Shown: one piece after another, positions 34,223 to 43,215 of the stretch
How positions within the stretch are numbered: position 1 is the stretch's first letter
Layout of the letters: every line of letters begins with the position of its first letter
NCBI GenBank assembly: GCA_010202115.1
Contig: CP047917.1
Coordinates: forward strand, 248,001 to 312,000
Origin: Candidatus Saccharibacteria bacterium oral taxon 488
Lineage (GTDB): Bacteria > Patescibacteriota > Saccharimonadia > Saccharimonadales > Saccharimonadaceae
Direction: 5' to 3'
Length of the DNA stretch: 64,000 nt
Position numbers and translations under genes: made by a program
The notes under the pieces: generated by a model
The model's database searches: none
Told to the model about the DNA's origin: nothing
The model's input: the letters and a program-made list of their open reading frames with translations, nothing else

Positions 34223-35501
34223 CCGCACTGCCGCCACCTCAACCGCCAAGGCGGTGCGTCGCCACCGGCCGATGTATCAGATCGTGCTGTACATGGGGTT
34301 GTTATTGATGCTCGGGTTGGTGGTGATGTATGCGCTGGGGCCGCAGCGGGCAAATGTGTTGAATCATACCCACGGCGCGAATTATAGCGACACCTTCTTT
34401 TTCAATAAGCAGCTGGCCAGCGTCATCACCGCTGTGGTGGCATTTGGGGTGGCGGCGATATTGCCATATCGGTGGTTGACCGAGGCGTGGGCCAAGCGAC
34501 TGTTTATCGCGGGCTTGACGGCGTGTTTCTTGTTGGTGGTTTGCGGGGCGCTGCTGCATCTGCCATTTGCATCGGACACCAACGGCGCGTACCGCTGGTT
34601 TTATCTGGGTGGACTGGGTAGTTTTCAGCCGGCGGAGTTATTGAAATTTGGTTTGCTATTGTTTGTGGCCGGGTTTTTGGCCAAGCGAGTGCGCCAAGGC
34701 AAACTCAACGATATCAACGAGACGCTGATCCCACTTGGTATTATTATGGCGGTGTCGATGTTTGTGGTGGTGGTGCTGCAGAAAGATTTGGGGACGGGTG
34801 TGTCGCTCGTAGCGCTGGTACTGTCGGTGTTAGCGGTGTCGGGGATGGACGTTCGGCTACTGCGACGCATCGTGCTGGTGATCGCGGCTGCGGCGTTGGT
34901 GCTGACGTTCTCATCACCGCACCGCATCGAGCGAGTGATGACCTTTATCCAGGGTGATACGCATCAATCAGCCAGCCGGGATGAAAATAATTATCACATC
35001 CAACAAGCGCGCATCGCCATCGGTTCGGGCGGTCTATTGGGTCTCGGCATCGGTAAAAGTGTGCAGGCGACAGGTTACCTGCCAGAGGCGATTAATGACT
35101 CGATTTTTGCGGTGATGGGCGAAACGTTTGGATTTGTCGGCCTGTCGGTTATTTTGGCGTTGTTTTCGGCGCTGCTGCTGAGCCTGCTCAAGGTGACGTC
35201 GCGGCTGGCTGATATGCACTTACGGCTGGTGGTGGCGGGCGTATTTGGCTGGGTGGCGTCGCATGTGCTGATGAATATTGGCTCAATGACGGGGATTATT
35301 CCGATGACTGGTATCTCGCTGCCGCTGCTCAGTTATGGCGGCACCAGCATGTTATTTATCGCAGCGGCGCTGGGTCTGGCATTTCAACTATCAGCCTACA
35401 CGGCGCATAAACCATTAATGGAAGGAGAGGGAAGTGGCAAAGATCTTGGCAGTCGGCGGCGGCTCGGGCGGACACGTTACGCCAGTCGTGGCAGTGTGTA
35501 A
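34215..35501 (+). CDS. ftsW: Septal SEDS glycosyltransferase FtsW
   Basis: 428 aa SEDS protein that polymerises lipid II at the septum with FtsI. About 10 membrane helices; QKDLGTGVSL, the loop with HIQQARIAIGSGGLLGLGIG and the C-terminal PMTGISLPLLSYGGTSM are characteristic. It starts at TTG 34215 inside the mraY end (8-bp overlap) with a G-rich stretch as SD. Its last 68 bp overlap murG, an unusually long overlap, encoding a charged tail. Confidence 0.95.
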   Translation: MRNRTAATSTAKAVRRHRPMYQIVLYMGLLLMLGLVVMYALGPQRANVLNHTHGANYSDTFFFNKQLASVITAVVAFGVAAILPYRWLTEAWAKRLFIAGLTACFLLVVCGALLHLPFASDTNGAYRWFYLGGLGSFQPAELLKFGLLLFVAGFLAKRVRQGKLNDINETLIPLGIIMAVSMFVVVVLQKDLGTGVSLVALVLSVLAVSGMDVRLLRRIVLVIAAAALVLTFSSPHRIERVMTFIQGDTHQSASRDENNYHIQQARIAIGSGGLLGLGIGKSVQATGYLPEAINDSIFAVMGETFGFVGLSVILALFSALLLSLLKVTSRLADMHLRLVVAGVFGWVASHVLMNIGSMTGIIPMTGISLPLLSYGGTSMLFIAAALGLAFQLSAYTAHKPLMEGEGSGKDLGSRRRLGRTRYASRGSV

Positions 35502-36597
35502 GGAGTTGCGATCATCGGGTGATCACGAATTGCGGTTTTGGTGTGATCGGAAATTTGGCGCTAGCGCTCGCGGTATTTTTGGTAAATTTGACGAGACGGT
35601 CCCGGTTGAGCTGATTATCGCTGGCAAGATCCGTCGCTACCACGGTAAAAATATGGCGTTTCATCTTCGACCGTCAATTTTACTACCGAATCTGCGCGAT
35701 ATCTTTCTAGTGGGGGTTGGGTTTATTCAGAGCTTTTGTAAGTTGCTGAGGTGGCGGCCAGATGTGATTTTTATCAAGGGCGGCTACGTGTGCCTGCCGG
35801 TTGGCTATGCAGCGCGGCTGCTGAAAATTCCGCTGGTGCTGCATGATTCGGACGCGCATCCGGGACTGACCAATCGGTTGCTAGCGCCATTTGCTGCCAA
35901 GATCGGCACCGGGGCGCCGCTGGAGCACTATAATTATCCTGACGTCAAGGCGGAGTATGTCGGCATCCCGGTGGCTGAGGAATTTCGACCATACAGCGCG
36001 GCTGAACGGCGGCAGCTAAAGGCCAAGTTTGGCTTTGATCCGGCACGGCCGCTGGTGGTGGTGACTGGCGGTGGACTGGGAGCAGCGCGCCTCAATGAGG
36101 CGGTGGTAGCCACGCGCGAGCAGCTGCTGGCTGAGACGTCGGTATTCTTGATCTCTGGTAAGCATCAGTTTAACGAGCTGAAAGAGCGCGTTGATAGCCG
36201 GGCGGGCTGGCGATTAGAAGCGTTTGTTAACCACGGTATGGCTGAAGTGCTGGCGGCAGCGGATGTGGTGGTGGCGCGGGCTGGTGCGACGACGCTGCTG
36301 GAGCTGGCGGCGCTGCATAAACCAGCGGTGATCGTGCCGAATGGCATGTTGACGGCCGGTCATCAGCTCAAGAATGCCAAGGTGTATCAGGACGCGCTGG
36401 CGGCAGTGATCGTTGAGGAGTCGACGCTGGAGCAGACGCCAGAGGTACTGAGCAAGAAGGTCATTGGCCTCGTTAAGTCGCCGCGGATCTTGGCCGGCCT
36501 CGGGCGAAACATCGGTACGTTTGCGAAGCCCAACGCCGCTAAAGACATGGCAGCGATGCTCCTCACTGTCATTCGTCGGCAGGGGAGACGTCGGTGA
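35434..36597 (+). CDS. murG: UDP-GlcNAc transferase MurG
   Basis: Adds GlcNAc to lipid I to form lipid II. 387 aa GT28 enzyme: AVGGGSGGHVTPVVAV at the N-terminus, HDSDAHPGLTNRLLA, VTGGGLGAARLNEAVV and the C-terminal ARAGATTLLELAALHKPAV. GTG start with SD GGAGAGGG (35422-35429), inside the ftsW reading frame. Overlaps ftsQ by 4 nt. Confidence 0.96.
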   Translation: MAKILAVGGGSGGHVTPVVAVCKELRSSGDHELRFWCDRKFGASARGIFGKFDETVPVELIIAGKIRRYHGKNMAFHLRPSILLPNLRDIFLVGVGFIQSFCKLLRWRPDVIFIKGGYVCLPVGYAARLLKIPLVLHDSDAHPGLTNRLLAPFAAKIGTGAPLEHYNYPDVKAEYVGIPVAEEFRPYSAAERRQLKAKFGFDPARPLVVVTGGGLGAARLNEAVVATREQLLAETSVFLISGKHQFNELKERVDSRAGWRLEAFVNHGMAEVLAAADVVVARAGATTLLELAALHKPAVIVPNGMLTAGHQLKNAKVYQDALAAVIVEESTLEQTPEVLSKKVIGLVKSPRILAGLGRNIGTFAKPNAAKDMAAMLLTVIRRQGRRR

Positions 36598-37511
36598 AAT
36601 TACCCTTTTCTCGGGCAAAATCTACGCTGGCCACACGCCGCGAAATTGCGGCTCGTCGTCAAGCGGCGCTCATTAACGAGGATAGTTCATTTGAAACAGC
36701 CTATCGCCGCAATCGCAATCTCAACACCCGCCACACCGCCTCGCCAGTCGAGACCTCAGAGCGCACGATTCAGCATGCGAAATCTCGGCGTCGCCGGACG
36801 CGGTGGATTATCCTCCTTAGCAGTGCGCTGGTGCTTATTGTCATTGGTCTACTCGCATGGCAATGTACCGTCACGGTCTCGGTGCAAACGCCAGACGCAG
36901 CCAGTGCTAAAGAGGCCGATCGCTATCACCGCCTCATCGATGAATACCTCAGTGTGCGCCCAGCTGAGCGGTTTCTGTTTGTGCTCAATCATCAGTCGCT
37001 GGCTAGTTTTTTCCTTGAGAAAGCCCCAGAGGTCAAGACGGTTCGCCTCGAGGCTGACCAGCTCGCCAGGCCGCGCCTCAAACTTACCTTTCGCCAGCCC
37101 GTTGTCCAGTGGACTTCTGGTGATAAAAGCTATTTTGTTGACGATGCGGGTGTGACATTCTCGACCACCTACGTGGGCTCGCCGTCAGTCATCGTCAAAG
37201 ACCAGAGTGGCGTGCCGACCGCCGCCGGCCAGGAGGTTATTAATCGCCACTTTCTTAGTTTTCTCGGTCAAGCTGTCGCCGGCTTTCGCGAGCACCAGCT
37301 CGAAGTTACGGAAATTATCCTGCCACAAAACACCGTTCGCCAGGCGCTTCTGTCAATCAAGGGCCGTCCATACAGTATTAAAATGACCACCGACAGGGAA
37401 GCGGCGGCACAGGTGGCGCAAGCGGTCAAGGCTATGACATTCTTCCAGGGTAGTGGCGCGACGCCTACGTATATTGATGTGCGCGTCAATCAGCGAGTGT
37501 TTTATAAGTAG
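36594..37511 (+). CDS. ftsQ: FtsQ/DivIB-like division protein
   Basis: 305 aa bitopic protein: a long basic cytoplasmic N-terminus (about 1-62), one membrane helix (63-83), then an extracytoplasmic part with a region (FLFVLNHQSLASFFL... onward) in POTRA/FtsQ position. It links FtsL/FtsB to the divisome. GTG start overlaps murG by 4 nt. Last gene of the cluster; ftsA and ftsZ are not in the window. Confidence 0.85.
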   Translation: MKLPFSRAKSTLATRREIAARRQAALINEDSSFETAYRRNRNLNTRHTASPVETSERTIQHAKSRRRRTRWIILLSSALVLIVIGLLAWQCTVTVSVQTPDAASAKEADRYHRLIDEYLSVRPAERFLFVLNHQSLASFFLEKAPEVKTVRLEADQLARPRLKLTFRQPVVQWTSGDKSYFVDDAGVTFSTTYVGSPSVIVKDQSGVPTAAGQEVINRHFLSFLGQAVAGFREHQLEVTEIILPQNTVRQALLSIKGRPYSIKMTTDREAAAQVAQAVKAMTFFQGSGATPTYIDVRVNQRVFYK

Positions 37512-38517
37512 AGCGGGCAGGGGGTGGATTGCTCGTCCGCGCGGGTTGCAGGTCGAGCCACCAATAGGGTAGAGACGTCGCCCCTGATTATATAAGTTCG
37601 CTTTTTGTTCGTTTATCAGAGGATTAAGAAAAACATAGTTATAATATCAAAATAGCAAAAAATCAAATAGGGTGCTTGTGGAAAAAATAGAGCAGGGGAA
37701 TAAAATAGGAAAAAGTCAAATATTTGTAGGCTTAACCAGCGCGGGATGCTTGTGTTTGTCGTGCGCGGCCTCGTACACAAGTGCCATATGCCCATGCTGG
37801 GCGGTGCTTTATGATGTGGAAAAGTCTACGAGTTACGCCTAGATTGTAACAACGTTTAGTTTGGTAAAGGCCTAGCTTGATATTTATTTGAGAGACGGAG
37901 ACGACGCTGGCGCTGGAGGCATCCCAAACTCCCCCGGCTGAAAGTCGAAAGTGGTTAGTGCGCCCCGTTCTGTTTATGGTAGCTTGAACGTGTCCTGGTG
38001 TTGGCACTCACCGTAGTACGGTGAAAGCCCGGAGGAGATCCCCCGCCGCAAGAGGTGTTAGGCGAAAAAGTTATAAAGGGTATATTAAGTGTATGTATAA
38101 ACGAAGTTTAGCGTATCAAAATAACCATAATACGTAAAAGCTACCTTGTGCGACATTAAATTATCTACGAAAAGATGCATGCTCTACCGTCTCTTCGCGA
38201 TAATATTTTTTTGTTTTGTATGTAATGTTAGCTTAGCTTTGACTGCCCTTTACTGGACGCCCCCATATCGTGACTGACGGATAAATCTACCAAATGCGGT
38301 TTTGCGGAATTTATTGAAAACTTAGATTTGTTTTATTACCTCGGCGTTTTATGTTTTATGGTGATTGAGCGCTTCTGATCGGTATCGTACCCGTTGCCGT
38401 ATTCACCCAGGCTTGCTATATATGGACTGCGATACAACGATACAGCCTGTATGTGCGTAATCTTGGCAGCCTAAAGTCGCTTGAACCGCTAATGTGATAA
38501 GTTCTCTTTTTGTTCTA
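37512..38517. other. 1-kb gene desert with structured segments
   Basis: No credible ORF on either strand. It is AT-rich except for two GC-rich parts. 37521-37563 folds as GGTG/CACC with GCTCG/CGAGC. 37886-38072 contains hairpin CACCGT-AGT-ACGGTG, a short CGGCT/AGTCG stem-loop and a longer-range match CTCCCCCGG/CCGGAGGAG. The stretch from TGCGCCCCGTT to ACGGTGAAAGCCCGGAGG resembles the 5' domain of a group II intron, but no reverse transcriptase or domain V is visible. RNase P, tmRNA and SRP motifs were not found. Confidence 0.5.
37886..38072 (+). ncRNA. Unassigned GC-rich structured RNA, group-II-intron-like?
   Basis: GC-rich island in an AT-rich desert with the helices listed for the gene desert. 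Wording such as GTGCGCCC at the start of the presumed unit and GGTGAAAGCCC after a stem recalls group II intron domain I. If so it is a 5' fragment, since the next 450 bp hold neither a maturase nor the catalytic domain V. A regulatory or structural RNA is the alternative. Confidence 0.35.
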
Positions 38518-39024
38518 TTATTTTTCGAATACTGATGCGTGCAGGGCCTGGGCAACTTGCTGCTTGATGGTGTCGGTATTCCAGCCGCTGGCGGTGAATC
38601 GTAGCAGGGGTATGTGTGCACTAGTGATAACTGTATTGACAAAAGCGTCTCGCTGTTGACGGTCAGGGCGATTGTGAGTGATATCATCAAGCTCTATGGC
38701 GAGAAGTGGTCGCATGTCATTGGTGCAGATGAGGAAGTCTACTGATTTACCATTGATTCTTGAGAATGCCCTGCTCCAGTTTTGTCCGCGCACCTTATGA
38801 TTCAAGAATATGCTCAGATGGGCTTGAGGAATAATGATACAGCCGCTGACTACTTCGTGTAGGGTTTGATAGAAGGCTAGTTCGTACTGTGTTATGATGC
38901 GCTCCTTTTTGGTGTATGCATACTCCCCTGTTTTTGGCTTAGAAAAAGTGGTTCGTCTGTTTGTTTTTGCCCCAATTATTCCAAAGACGACAATGATGAT
39001 AAGAATTATTATACTTATTTCCAT
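38518..39024 (-). CDS. Membrane-anchored DUF2726 protein
   Basis: 168 aa. N-terminal membrane helix (ISIIILIIIVVFGIIG) and a DUF2726 domain, a restriction-endonuclease-like fold: SRINGKSVDFLICTNDM, LLAIELDDITHNRPDRQ and the end HIPLLRF. The pattern D...E-x-D lacks the usual catalytic Lys of PD-(D/E)xK, as in many DUF2726 proteins. TATAAT on the minus strand (39032-39037) ends 7 nt before the ATG. Confidence 0.8.
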   Translation of the reverse strand: MEISIIILIIIVVFGIIGAKTNRRTTFSKPKTGEYAYTKKERIITQYELAFYQTLHEVVSGCIIIPQAHLSIFLNHKVRGQNWSRAFSRINGKSVDFLICTNDMRPLLAIELDDITHNRPDRQQRDAFVNTVITSAHIPLLRFTASGWNTDTIKQQVAQALHASVFEK

Positions 39025-39080
39025 AAGGGAAATTATAATATGTTATGACGGGTTAAGTAAATGGGTTTTTTAGGATTGTC

Positions 39081-39490
39081 GTGCTGTATTGCTTTGTGGT
39101 ATGGTTATGGGGGTTACATGGAGGTTATTCTGCCAATGTAAGTAAAATGGTGGTATTTTGGGGATTACCAATGGTTCAAAACCTGCTCGCTGAAGTGAAA
39201 GTGGCTGATGATAGAGCTAGTATATGCGAGCGTAAAGACTCGACTGGTAATGTTAAATGTAAGATCAAAAATATCAAATATGGCGACAGTGAGGTTATCA
39301 TTTCTGTTATTGACGGTAGACGCCGCGGTAATAAAACTATTAAGTTTCATCGTCGGGCGGAAAGCTACACTTTCGTAACTGTAAAGAGGCACGCACTGCT
39401 GGTTATAGCCATATGCATCGTGGTCAACCAGGGTACGCACTGCACCTTGATAGAGACGGCGACGGCATAGCTTGCGATAAGCATAAATAA
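39081..39490 (+). pseudogene. Excalibur-domain surface protein, frameshifted
   Basis: Frame 1 (from GTG 39081 or ATG 39147/39171) encodes VADDRASICERKDSTGNVKC and a beta-rich stretch ending NKTIKF near 39347. Immediately after, another frame encodes SSSGGKLHFRNCKEARTAG, then HRGQPGYALHLDRDGDGIAC, an almost perfect Excalibur calcium-binding domain, ending at TAA 39488-39490. One missing T in the TTT at 39345-39347 would rejoin them. No canonical slippery heptamer is seen, so decay or sequence error is likelier than programmed frameshifting. Confidence 0.7.
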
Positions 39491-39509
39491 CGCATTTAGT
39501 ACCAAAAAT

Positions 39510-39547
39510 AAATAACTAAGCCAGCTTTTAATCTGGCTTAGTTATTT
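39510..39547. terminator. Bidirectional terminator between convergent genes
   Basis: Perfect 15-bp stem AAATAACTAAGCCAG/CTGGCTTAGTTATTT with an 8-nt loop, A and T runs on both sides. It serves the Excalibur gene (+) and the membrane protein gene (-). Confidence 0.92.
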
Positions 39548-39569
39548 GTATAGTTTTTATATTTTAACT

Positions 39570-40202
39570 TTAACTTTGACCAACAGAATAAACCTTGAAT
39601 GTTGCGGTTTTTAGACTATCTACTTTACCAGCCTCTACATATTTAAATGCTTCGTATGATCCAGACCCATTGCTTTTGAGGTCGTTAGCGTAAATCGTAT
39701 CTTCTGCAAGTCGTGTGCCGCTAGCATCTACAGCCTCTATTTTAACAGTATATGATTTTGTCTCGGCATTCTTATTTGTAATCTTAACGCTTAACAGGGT
39801 TTTATTGATACCATATGCATCAGTAGTTGCTGAAAATTGGCCAACCTCAACACTAACATCGTTTTTGAGCAGCTCATCAGTCTTTTTGCCGCTCGATGTA
39901 TCCACTGAATCCTGGATGGCTTTACCAGCATCGTTTATTGCTTTACCGTACATCGCTTGACTGGCTAGCACGATGCCAACGCAGACTAAGCCTATGATTA
40001 AAACGGCAATTGACATTCCGTGGCCTGCGCCGTCGTGCTTCTTAGCGCGAACAATGCCAACTATGCCAAAAAATATAGCGAGCACGCCAAGTATTGCGGC
40101 GAAGTTGTTAATAATCGGGATTGCCGATAACACTAGCCCGATAATACCCATAACTAATCCTGTTATGACTAGCCCAGATTTCTTTTGTTCGTTTTTGCCC
40201 AT
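39570..40202 (-). CDS. DUF4190-like membrane protein with C-terminal beta domain
   Basis: 210 aa. Two membrane regions (LVITGLVMGIIGLVLSAIPI with the next helix to about 60, and 70-95), a short Asp/Ser linker, and an exported domain (about 115-210) of FxLYD/immunoglobulin-like style: TLLSVKITNKNAETKSYTVK ... FKYVEAGKVDSLKTATFKVY. Start ATG 40202 (MGKNEQKKSG) has SD GAGGGGG 4 nt away. Function unknown; probably a cell-envelope protein. Confidence 0.72.
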   Translation of the reverse strand: MGKNEQKKSGLVITGLVMGIIGLVLSAIPIINNFAAILGVLAIFFGIVGIVRAKKHDGAGHGMSIAVLIIGLVCVGIVLASQAMYGKAINDAGKAIQDSVDTSSGKKTDELLKNDVSVEVGQFSATTDAYGINKTLLSVKITNKNAETKSYTVKIEAVDASGTRLAEDTIYANDLKSNGSGSYEAFKYVEAGKVDSLKTATFKVYSVGQS

Positions 40203-40278
40203 AATCCCCCTCAGGATTTTATTAATAATATAGATTGCCTGCTGAGCTGTCATAAAAAAGGACAGCCATTTGCTGACT

Positions 40279-40377
40279 GTCTAGATCTGACAAGGGAACG
40301 CATGCGTCCACTTTATCGCACAATGGTTGCTCATTTGCAAAGTAAACCAGACCATGCGGTACCCAGTCAGATCTAGA
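40279..40377. repeat. 99-bp extended hairpin element
   Basis: GTCTAGATCTGAC (40279-40291) is perfectly inverted at 40365-40377 (GTCAGATCTAGAC). Inside, GGG and CGCATG pair with CCC and CATGCG, and smaller ACTTT/AAAGT and TTGC/GCAA helices follow. It lies in a 243-bp gap between the membrane protein gene and the VirD4-like gene. It has no T run, so it is not a simple terminator. Confidence 0.7.
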
Positions 40378-40497
40378 CGAATTCAGTATATCAATAAAAG
40401 ATAAAAATTTGAATAGTTACAGTTTTTATACTGTCTTTGGGGCTGTTTTACCGTGTAGAAGTTTTCTATTTTTGTCGAGAGGCTTAATTATTATATA

Positions 40498-43176
40498 TCA
40501 TGCAGCACTCTTCTTCCGTCGTCGGCGGCGTTTCTTCGGTGTGGCGGTGTCGGTAGCTGCTGATTCAAATGCGCTGTTGCCGCGGATTTGCAAGATGACT
40601 TCGCCGCTGTCTGTGACGGGTTCGGGTTGTGGTGCGGGGTGTTGGGTGTTAGTGGCCGTGGTTCCCTGCACCGGTTGACTAGTGGCCGCCTGAGCGGGCT
40701 GGGCTAGTGCGGCTGCGGCGACGGCTTGCGGGCGCGGCTGGCTGCTGGGCTGTTTTTGTGGGCGCGGTGGCATGATGACGGCGGCAATTTCTCGCTCGAC
40801 GTCTTCCCTGTTTCGTGAGTACATACGCCGCGAATGTTCGATGATGTGCGGTGTGTTGTCGGCTTGGCTGGGCGGGAGTTCCAGCGTGCGCGCGGAAAAG
40901 GCCGGCGTCTTCTCTCCCCCGATGACCATATTGATGACGAAGTTACGATTGTGCATTTGCAAGAGGTCGACGGCTTCAAAATTCGGCTCAAATTGCTTAG
41001 CCAGGATCGGCGCGTCGTCGGCGGAAACACGGAATGAAATCATGGTACCGACGTTACCAAAAACTGCGTCGCGCACGGTTTCGTTCATCTGCGAGATGTA
41101 CTGGTTGGCGACGGTCAGGTTGAGGCCGTACTTGCGGGCTTCGGACAGGATGGTGGCAAATGAATCGGTCGCAAAGTTCTGGAACTCGTCAACGTAAAGG
41201 TAAAATGGGCGGCGGTCGCGGATGTCTGGGATGTCAGAGCGCGACATGGCAGCCAGCTGGATCTTGGTGACCAGGAATGAGCCGAGGATGGCAGCGTTAT
41301 CTTCGCCGATCAGACCTTTGGATAAATTGACGATGAGAATCTTGCCTTCGTCCATGATTTGGCGGATGTTGAAGGTGGATTTGGGCTGGCCGATGATGTT
41401 GCGGATGATGGGGTTGGCGGTAAAGGCGCCGACCTTGTTAAGGACTGGCGCGACGGCCTCGGCGACGAACTTGTCATTCCAGCTGGCGAATTCAACGTTC
41501 CAGAACTGTAGGACCACGGTGTCGCGGCAATAGCCCAGTGTTTCTTTGCGGAAGGTTTTATCAGTCAGCATGCGGGTGATGTCCAGCATGGTCGTCTCTG
41601 GCCGGTCAAGCAGCGCCAGGATGGTGTAGCGCAAGATGTACTCCAGTCGCGGCCCCCAACTCTCGCCAAACATGCGCTTCAGAACGCCGATGACCTCTGA
41701 TGAAATGTTGGTCTTTTGGTTCGGATTGGTGACTTCCAGCGGGTTGAAACCGAGTGGATAGGCGGTGTCGGCCGGGTTGAAATAGACGACGTCGTTCAGC
41801 CGTGAGCCGGGGATGAATTTCATATTGTTGATGGCAAAGTCGCCGTGCGGATCGATGATGGCGTAGCCTTGGCTGTGAAAGATATCGCTGAGCGCGAATA
41901 ATTCGAGCAGGCCCGACTTACCTGCTCCGGTCTGGCCGATGATGTAAACGTGACGCGAGCGGTCATAGCGCAGCATGCCGAATTGGTGGTTGATGCCGCG
42001 GAAATTGGTGACGCCAAAGGCGGAAATTTGGTCGTCATTGGCGTCGCTGCCAGTCAGGACAGGCAGCTTGGACGGCGGTTCGGCGGTTTTGGCGCTGGCC
42101 CAGACGATGTTGGGCGTCTCGACATTGGTGTGCGGCAAGTGAAAGACGGAGGCCAGTTCTTCGATATTCAGGATGTAGCCATCGCCGTAAAATGCGCGCT
42201 TGCGGTACTTGTCGAGGAACTCCTTGCCGAACGCACCCTTGACAGCACGAAAGCCGTTGAGGTTGGTTGAGTTGAATTGCTTAAAAGCACCGACCAGCGC
42301 CTGCATATGTAGCTTGGCGCTGGCTTGATCTTCGCCAAGGTACGCCAGGCGGATCTTGACGTCGTAGCCTAATTTAGTGGCCTTCTTCTCTGCCTCAGAG
42401 ACGCGCGTCTTGTCACGCTCAGACAGCTCGGGCGCTTTTTTGCCATCACTTCCCTGGCCCGGTGGTCTCCAAAGTGCCTCTAGTAGCGTACCAATCCATT
42501 GCAAGCCACCGCCGCCGAGCCCGGGGATGAGTTTATGCCCACTCTTGACGCTGGCGATCCAGCGATCAGCGGACTGTTGCCAGCTGTCGGCGATCGGCCT
42601 GATGAGTACCTGCACCCAGAGTTCCTCGCCGGTCAATTCTAGCTTGGCCAGCGTACCGGTAATTCCCGCCAGTGGATCGACTTCAAAGGTCTGAAAGGTG
42701 CGGATTGGTAAGAACTCTGGCGCCGTCAAGGTCAGCTCGGTAGTGTACACGGTGGAATGCTCACGCTCGTGCTCGGTGTAATCTTCGCTGGCGACGTAGA
42801 TTTGGACGGTTGGGTATTGGGCGTAAATTTGTCCCTCGACGAAACTTTGCAGTGTTCGGGGTACCCAGACGTAAAAACGAATTTGACCGTTGACCGAGGC
42901 GATTTCAAAGCTGATATGCTCCTGCCGCCCGCCTGATAATTTGAGTTCGCGTTTGTCGCGCAAGATGCCGTGCAGGCTGGCGAATAATTGCTCGGCGGCC
43001 AACTCTTTCTTGTCGTTGGCTTTGGGGATTTCCAGTACCAACAACACACTCTCGGTCGGTTCGAATTCGTCGGCCCGCTGATAGTTGCGCCACGTCAAGA
43101 ATGACAGCACGGCTGTGATGGGTATCCAGACGTACCACTGCGTTAAAAAACTAATCATCGAAGAGATAATTTCCAT
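40498..43176 (-). CDS. VirD4/TraG-like type IV secretion ATPase
   Basis: 892 aa. N-terminal membrane helix, a large variable region, then a DNA-translocase ATPase core: Walker A IIGQTGAGKSGLLELFAL (about residue 395), IIDPHGDF, and Walker B FYLYVDEFQNFATDSFATIL followed by SEARKYGLNLTVANQY. The tail is Pro/Gln/Ala-rich and ends in a poly-Arg/Lys tract (KKRRRRRRKK). In Saccharibacteria such proteins accompany a conserved T4SS-like apparatus, here isolated. On the minus strand GATAAT (43185-43190) ends 8 nt before the ATG. The substrate, DNA or protein, is unknown. Confidence 0.85.
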   Translation of the reverse strand: MEIISSMISFLTQWYVWIPITAVLSFLTWRNYQRADEFEPTESVLLVLEIPKANDKKELAAEQLFASLHGILRDKRELKLSGGRQEHISFEIASVNGQIRFYVWVPRTLQSFVEGQIYAQYPTVQIYVASEDYTEHEREHSTVYTTELTLTAPEFLPIRTFQTFEVDPLAGITGTLAKLELTGEELWVQVLIRPIADSWQQSADRWIASVKSGHKLIPGLGGGGLQWIGTLLEALWRPPGQGSDGKKAPELSERDKTRVSEAEKKATKLGYDVKIRLAYLGEDQASAKLHMQALVGAFKQFNSTNLNGFRAVKGAFGKEFLDKYRKRAFYGDGYILNIEELASVFHLPHTNVETPNIVWASAKTAEPPSKLPVLTGSDANDDQISAFGVTNFRGINHQFGMLRYDRSRHVYIIGQTGAGKSGLLELFALSDIFHSQGYAIIDPHGDFAINNMKFIPGSRLNDVVYFNPADTAYPLGFNPLEVTNPNQKTNISSEVIGVLKRMFGESWGPRLEYILRYTILALLDRPETTMLDITRMLTDKTFRKETLGYCRDTVVLQFWNVEFASWNDKFVAEAVAPVLNKVGAFTANPIIRNIIGQPKSTFNIRQIMDEGKILIVNLSKGLIGEDNAAILGSFLVTKIQLAAMSRSDIPDIRDRRPFYLYVDEFQNFATDSFATILSEARKYGLNLTVANQYISQMNETVRDAVFGNVGTMISFRVSADDAPILAKQFEPNFEAVDLLQMHNRNFVINMVIGGEKTPAFSARTLELPPSQADNTPHIIEHSRRMYSRNREDVEREIAAVIMPPRPQKQPSSQPRPQAVAAAALAQPAQAATSQPVQGTTATNTQHPAPQPEPVTDSGEVILQIRGNSAFESAATDTATPKKRRRRRKKSAA

Positions 43177-43215
43177 GCTATTTCATTATCTCACCCCTTA
43201 TAGATAAATGCAAAC

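Noticed and set aside
37521..37563. Sequence ending in GAGCCACCA looked like a tRNA or tmRNA 3' end
   Set aside because: No proper T-loop (TTGCAGG instead of TTCRANY) and no matching 5' half; it folds as a simple hairpin.
37732..38007. 91-codon minus-strand ORF in the gene desert
   Set aside because: Runs through the structured GC-rich island, no SD or promoter, composition not protein-like.
37886..38072. Checked for RNase P RNA, tmRNA, SRP RNA and cobalamin riboswitch
   Set aside because: None of the core motifs (GAGGAAAGTCC, ACAGAAA-CCGGCTTA, GGAAGGAAGC, GCCACTG) is present; only partial similarity such as GGTGAAAGCCC.
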